DNA of 6,945 nucleotides from Gammaproteobacteria bacterium (lineage in GTDB: Bacteria; Pseudomonadota; Gammaproteobacteria; UBA6429; Thiohalophilaceae): contig JAOUOK010000089.1 in assembly GCA_029880425.1 (NCBI GenBank), positions 1 through 6,945 of the forward strand. Reading direction: 5' to 3'. Both the position numbers and the translations under genes were made by a program. The notes below the pieces were generated by a model. The model had not been told where the DNA came from and did no database searches. It saw nothing but the letters and a program-made list of their open reading frames with translations. This document shows, in pieces, positions 5,305 to 6,945 of this stretch (its first letter is position 1; every line of letters starts with the position of its first letter).

Positions 5305-6945
5305 TCACGGATTAATCTGGCTAAGAATCGTTTTATCTTTTATTTTTGTATCTTCAGCCAGTAAAAAGGCTTTTGATAAAATAATTGACATCATGGTGTC
5401 ACCTTCAAAGGGTAAGAATATTTTACCGTCATTGCCTTTATTACCGCGGGCAAGAACAATACAAAGATACTGATCATTGGGTGTCATAAGAATATTTCCG
5501 GAACCCAGGTGAATCTTATAACTACGAACATCACCATGGACAATTAAAAACTTATCTGTCAATTCACACCGCGAAGCAATTTTTAAGCGCGGGATTAAAC
5601 GTTCAAGGACATCTTTTCGTGTTTTTGCCGTAGCATTAAGATCACCAAAGCTGTATGCATTCCAGTAATCACGATAACGTCCTTCGGGGCCCCCATCTGA
5701 CCACTCCGGATCATTACCGACACTGGCTACACCTACAAACAAATCAACATCACGAAAAATTTCAGATAATACCAGCGGCGGGATATTTTCTATCGGGGTA
5801 GGGCCTTGTTCGCGCAGATTGTACTCCGCTTCATAATCACTGATATCAGTATTGCCATAGTGATAAAAACGTACCTGGTCGGTTGCAACATAATTAAAAA
5901 TACCCGCTTCCGTTGTACCCGTCCCATATTCACCAATACCGTTTACCCAAAACTCGGCCCATAAACCCCACTTAGGTAATACCAGTTTGGCAATTTCATC
6001 ACCGCCACCATCCCAGCAGCCTTGCAATGAATACTTCCAGCCACGTTGAACAGCTAAAGCATTAAACTGGTGCTGTTTAATAATGTGTGCCGCAAACCGG
6101 TTACTGTAGACATTCGTTGTGCGTTCAGCATCAGTCAGCAGATAAATTTCACGATGCGCTTGCTTAAAGGGTTGAATCACCTCATGGTTCTCTAACCATT
6201 CTCGCCATAATTTAATTTCATCAATTTCACTTTCGATCGGGTGCCATAATGAAACAGTGCTTGCTTCCTGGTTAATCCCAGGCACATCATCATTAATACT
6301 CACAAGTTTGTCATCATGCCAGATAGCTAAAGTGTTTACTCCTGCATTTGAAAACTTCCAGATTAAACGGCGCGCCAAATATCCGACCAGGGGATGGTCA
6401 AGATAGTTTTGTTTCCAGCCAGCAAACTTCCATTCACGCTGTTGTAGAAATAAGTTATCCAGCCGTTGTCGTTGTGCCGGTAACATCTTTTGAATATCTT
6501 TGGCCGCGGTTTTAAGTTCCTTTAACTCTTCGGCATAGTTTTCTTTAACCGCTTTTGGTACTGACTTTTGCTTCTTACCGTCTGCCTTAATCCAGCCAAG
6601 CTCGGTAGAAGTAGTGCCGGTTATCGTTAACTCGACAGTAAAGTCACCCAGGCTTTCTGTTAGCTTGCCCACCCCGGTCAGGCCATAAGCCGGTACACCG
6701 ATTTCTTCGAGTTCATAGACAGACATGCCAACACGTTCACCTGCAACCGCTAATGACTTTTCAATTCCTTTAAGTGCTGTACGAAAATTAACCCGTACTT
6801 TTAACAATGCCAGTTGATAAACTCCGGCCATACCTTTCATTTCACCCAGAACATAAACACAGGCATTACCCACGCGGGTTGCCCGCGGTCCGATACCCGG
6901 CACTTTTTTATACGCAGTTACCGCAAGTTGATTAACCGCTTTTGC
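5305..6945 (-). CDS. DUF4132/DUF7737 large protein, C-terminal 546 residues
   Basis: The reading frame is open to the right edge, so this is the C-terminal part of a longer protein; relatives are usually about 1000 residues or more. The GTG at 6901-6903 is an internal valine, not a start: 14 in-frame codons precede it and the sequence is family-like across it. In fragment numbering, a repeat-like helical part is followed by a GMSVYELEEIGVPAYGL segment (about 73-88), a W-rich block with AQRQRLDNLF (157-166) and YLDHPL (181-186), the DUF4132 core with LLTDAERTTNVYSNRFAAHI (269-288) and GWKYSLQGCW (302-311), and a DUF7737-like end with DLFVGVASVGNDPEW (401-415), YKIHLGSGN (476-484) and IILSKAFLLAED (521-532). 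The family includes E. coli MolR/YehI-like proteins and is of uncertain function. No signal peptide can be judged. It is the upstream partner of the YdjM-like gene, 18 bp away. Confidence 0.85.
   Translation of the reverse strand, partial: AKAVNQLAVTAYKKVPGIGPRATRVGNACVYVLGEMKGMAGVYQLALLKVRVNFRTALKGIEKSLAVAGERVGMSVYELEEIGVPAYGLTGVGKLTESLGDFTVELTITGTTSTELGWIKADGKKQKSVPKAVKENYAEELKELKTAAKDIQKMLPAQRQRLDNLFLQQREWKFAGWKQNYLDHPLVGYLARRLIWKFSNAGVNTLAIWHDDKLVSINDDVPGINQEASTVSLWHPIESEIDEIKLWREWLENHEVIQPFKQAHREIYLLTDAERTTNVYSNRFAAHIIKQHQFNALAVQRGWKYSLQGCWDGGGDEIAKLVLPKWGLWAEFWVNGIGEYGTGTTEAGIFNYVATDQVRFYHYGNTDISDYEAEYNLREQGPTPIENIPPLVLSEIFRDVDLFVGVASVGNDPEWSDGGPEGRYRDYWNAYSFGDLNATAKTRKDVLERLIPRLKIASRCELTDKFLIVHGDVRSYKIHLGSGNILMTPNDQYLCIVLARGNKGNDGKIFLPFEGDTMMSIILSKAFLLAEDTKIKDKTILSQINP

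Noticed and set aside
6901..6903. GTG as a start codon for a 532-aa protein at the right end.
   Set aside because: The frame is open for 14 more codons to the window edge and DUF4132 proteins are much longer, so this is an internal valine of a truncated gene.
4756..6945. An antiphage defence or prophage reading of the DUF4132 and YdjM-like pair.
   Set aside because: There is no nuclease, helicase, toxin, integrase or phage gene in the window, and neither family alone is evidence of defence.

Overview
The window looks like a chromosomal segment of an AT-rich gammaproteobacterium, probably marine or otherwise free-living. This rests on the types of protein present (a CspA-type cold-shock protein, the tail of a haemolysin III-family membrane protein, a YdjM-like membrane protein) and on the compact gene packing. 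I cannot name a genus from the sequence. There is no tRNA, rRNA, IS element, integrase or CRISPR array, and nothing points to a prophage.

Layout, left to right. (1) The 3' end of a haemolysin III-family gene (+) meets a cold-shock gene (-) at a strong shared bidirectional terminator. (2) A 515-bp divergent intergenic region holds a plausible csp promoter and a csp mRNA leader of about 155 nt that starts with a long hairpin. (3) A tight three-gene (+) operon follows: an uncharacterised 132-aa protein, a METTL21/Methyltransf_16-type protein methyltransferase, and a 95-aa uncharacterised protein. (4) Tail-to-tail with it, 24 bp away, lies a (-) pair: a D-Ala-D-Ala-ligase-like ATP-grasp enzyme followed by a zinc-type (Rhizobium etli AnsA-like) L-asparaginase. 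(5) A 370-bp AT-rich gap carries a perfect 16-bp tandem repeat and two short palindromes. (6) A second (-) pair fills the right end: the C-terminal 546 residues of a large DUF4132/DUF7737 protein, open through the right edge, and a YdjM-family membrane protein 18 bp downstream of it.

Working together: the ATP-grasp ligase and the asparaginase are probably co-transcribed and could be opposing or sequential amide/peptide-bond enzymes. The methyltransferase operon has no recognisable substrate gene, and its two small partners are the obvious candidates for substrate or accessory factor. Most of the window is ordinary core or accessory gammaproteobacterial sequence. The parts I think deserve a second look are the methyltransferase operon, the ligase-asparaginase pair, the csp leader hairpin and the 16-bp tandem repeat. 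I did not find a clear new multi-gene system, and the interest scores reflect that.
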